In this document: piece after piece, positions 5,531-7,371 of the stretch
Layout of the letters: each line of letters starts with the position of its first letter
Numbering within the stretch: the first letter of the stretch is position 1
NCBI GenBank assembly: GCA_029289015.1
Contig: JARFUL010000043.1
Span: 1 to 7,371 of the forward strand
From: Syntrophobacteria bacterium
GTDB taxonomy: Bacteria; Desulfobacterota; Syntrophobacteria; JARFUL01
DNA length: 7,371 nucleotides
Reading direction: 5' to 3'
The notes under the pieces: model-generated
What the model was told of the DNA's origin: nothing
Databases searched by the model: none
Seen by the model: the letters and a program-made list of their open reading frames with translations, nothing else
Translations under genes and position numbers: made by a program

Positions 5531-7371
5531 TCAGACCTCCTTCAATGATCGCGCTCCCGTTTTCTCCATGCTTTCGAGCTTCAGGGCCGCGTCCTCCCAC
5601 CTCTTGGTGAGCCTGTCCATCTCGGCCCGGACCTCCTTGGCTCTTTTGGAGAGCCCGGCCATGAGCTCCGGGTCGGAGTAGGTCTCAGGGGAGGAGAGCC
5701 TGTGGTTGAGGCGGTCCAGCTCCCCTGTGAGCTCCTCAAGCCTGGCCTCAAGGCCGTTCACCGCGTCCCGAAGGGGCCTTTTGGCCTCTGCCAGGGCTTG
5801 GCGCGTCCGGGCCTTTTCCCTCCTCGTCTCCCTGCGGCTGACCCTTTCGGCTCCCGGCCGCGTCCCCCCGGCCTCCCCTGAAGGCTTGGGAGATTTCCAG
5901 ATGCGCAGATAATCATCGAGGTTGCCGGGGAAGAGCTCCACCCGCCGGTTTTCTATCACCGCCACCTTTTTGACCACGCGGTCAATGAGCCTTCTGTCGT
6001 GGCTCACCAGCACCAAAGACCCCGAAAACGCGACCAGGGCCTCCTCCAGGGACCTGCGGGAGGGGATGTCCAGGTGGCTTGTGGGCTCGTCCATGATAAT
6101 AAGGTTCGGAGCCTCTAGCAACAGCTTGAGGATCACCAGCCGCGACTTCTCGCCGCCGGAGAGCACCGAGACCTTCTTTTTCACCTCGTCGCCCGGGAAG
6201 CTGAAACTCCCCAGGAGGGACATTATCTGCCCTCTGTTCAGGTCTCCGGCCACGGTCGCGGCCTCGTCGAACACCGTGTTGTTCGGGTTCAGGCTCTCCA
6301 GCACGTTCTGGGAGAAGTAGCCCACCTTCACCCCCTCGCCCGTCTTCGCGGACCCGCGCTCCGGCTGAATGAGCCCCGCGATGATCTTGAGGAGCGTGGT
6401 CTTGCCCGAGCCGTTGGGCCCCACCAGCGCGACCTTCTCCCCCCTGAACACGGTGAACTCCACCCCCTCCACAACCGGCTCCCGGCCATAGCCGTGGCCT
6501 ATCCCCTTGAGCCCTGCCACCACCTTGGGCCCCCGCGGGGGCTCGGGCAGGGTCATGGTCGCGGCCTGGGCGCGCTGGGCAGGGGGAGGACCCTCCTCCT
6601 CGAGCTTCTTGAGCTCCCTCAGGCGAACCTGGACCTGCCTGGCCCGGTCTTTGCGGGCCCTGTTTCGCATTATGAAATTCTTAAGCGCCTCGATCCTCTC
6701 CTGCCTCTTCTTCTCCTGGGCCATTAGATGGGCGAGGTGCACCTGTTTTTGCTCATGGTAAGAATCGTAGTCGCCGGAGTAGACCGTCACCCGCTCCCCT
6801 TCCACCTCGGCTATCCTGGTAACCAGGTTGTTGAGCAGGGTGCGGTCGTGGGTTATGAGCACAATGGACGCGGCCATGGACTTGAGGAACTCCTCGAGCC
6901 AGACCTGGGACATGAGGTCCAGGTGGTTGGTGGGCTCGTCCAGAACGATGAGGTCCGGCTCCATGAGGAGGATCCGGGCCAGCGCGGCCCTGATGGCCCA
7001 GCCGCCGGAGAGCTCCCTTACGGGCCGGTGGAAGTCAGCCTCTTTGAACCCGAGGCCCAGAAGGATGGACTCGGCATCCGCGTCCACCCGCCAGCCCCCC
7101 AGGGCCTCGTACCGGGACATGAGCTCCCCGTGGACCGGGGCCAGCTCTTTTGCGCGAGAAGAGCCTGCAGCAGACATCTCCTCGAGGGTCTCATCGATCT
7201 TGCGCTTCACCTTTAAAAGCTCCGGTCTTCCGGTGAGCGCAAGGGACATTACCGTGGTGTCCGGGAGGCGGGAGAGCTCCTGGGGGAGGTGGCCCATCCT
7301 GAGGGAGCGCACCCTGCTCACACTCCCCCCGTCCGGCTCTGACTCCCCCAGGATGAGTTCGGCCAGGGTGG
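5531..7371 (-). CDS. ABC-F family ATPase, Uup/YheS-like, 5' end cut by window edge
   Basis: Twin-ATPase soluble protein of the ABC-F family. These act on translating ribosomes at the exit (E) site rather than as transporters. The frame stays open to the window edge, so 612 residues are visible and a GTG at 7321 is internal. The first visible residues, TLAELI, are where the first Walker A loop ends, so roughly 40 residues are missing. In visible numbering: first signature LSGGW (120-124), Walker B LIVLDEPTNHLD (140-151), switch His in THD (173-175), a basic linker (about 205-256), second Walker A GPNGSGKT (317-324), signature LSGGE (403-407), Walker B LIIMDEPTSHLD (423-434, Ser for the usual Asn), SHD (456-458) and a charged C-terminal coiled coil (about 511-601). 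The coiled coil places it nearer Uup/YheS-like proteins than compact EttA; resistance function is not indicated. First visible gene of the operon; its promoter lies outside. Confidence 0.92.
   Translation of the reverse strand, partial: TLAELILGESEPDGGSVSRVRSLRMGHLPQELSRLPDTTVMSLALTGRPELLKVKRKIDETLEEMSAAGSSRAKELAPVHGELMSRYEALGGWRVDADAESILLGLGFKEADFHRPVRELSGGWAIRAALARILLMEPDLIVLDEPTNHLDLMSQVWLEEFLKSMAASIVLITHDRTLLNNLVTRIAEVEGERVTVYSGDYDSYHEQKQVHLAHLMAQEKKRQERIEALKNFIMRNRARKDRARQVQVRLRELKKLEEEGPPPAQRAQAATMTLPEPPRGPKVVAGLKGIGHGYGREPVVEGVEFTVFRGEKVALVGPNGSGKTTLLKIIAGLIQPERGSAKTGEGVKVGYFSQNVLESLNPNNTVFDEAATVAGDLNRGQIMSLLGSFSFPGDEVKKKVSVLSGGEKSRLVILKLLLEAPNLIIMDEPTSHLDIPSRRSLEEALVAFSGSLVLVSHDRRLIDRVVKKVAVIENRRVELFPGNLDDYLRIWKSPKPSGEAGGTRPGAERVSRRETRREKARTRQALAEAKRPLRDAVNGLEARLEELTGELDRLNHRLSSPETYSDPELMAGLSKRAKEVRAEMDRLTKRWEDAALKLESMEKTGARSLKEV

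Noticed and set aside
7319..7321. GTG as the start codon of the ABC-F gene.
   Set aside because: The frame is open further upstream to the window edge and encodes family-typical sequence (TLAELI...EPDGG), so the real start is outside the window.

Overview
This is a GC-rich bacterial chromosomal segment. The genes use AAGGAGG-type ribosome binding sites and third-position G/C codons, with many AGG arginine codons. The gene types (a free-standing Pgi of the kind otherwise fused to transaldolase, a GATE-domain membrane protein, an orphan receiver) would suit a Desulfobacterota/deltaproteobacterial-type organism. That placement is inference; no marker gene is present. There are no RNA genes, CRISPR arrays, insertion sequences or phage genes.

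Left part (1-1391): what may be the last 17 codons of a plus-strand gene converge on a minus-strand gene for a multi-pass GATE/nucleoside-recognition membrane protein (90-1160). The 231-bp divergent spacer holds a good sigma70-like promoter for the membrane protein. Its -10 box lies inside one arm of an 11-bp perfect inverted repeat.

Middle (1392-3664): a stand-alone response-regulator receiver protein, then a separately promoted phosphoglucose isomerase. The isomerase has the long C-terminal region typical of the Pgi half of transaldolase-Pgi fusion proteins. A short hairpin with a T-run begins at its stop codon.

Right part (3732-7371): a tightly packed minus-strand operon, read right to left, of an ABC-F translation ATPase (5' end cut by the window), class II fructose-bisphosphate aldolase and a family 2 glycosyltransferase, with a possible 18-codon ORF overlapping the last stop. 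Gaps are 3 nt, and each downstream ribosome binding site is built from the last codons of the gene before it, so translational coupling is likely. Two sugar-phosphate enzymes of glycolysis/gluconeogenesis (Pgi and aldolase) thus sit on convergent transcripts.

No wholly new system is evident. The points most worth a second look are the inverted repeat and recurring GGGTAA motif in the intergenic DNA, the Pgi architecture, and the small ORF after the glycosyltransferase.
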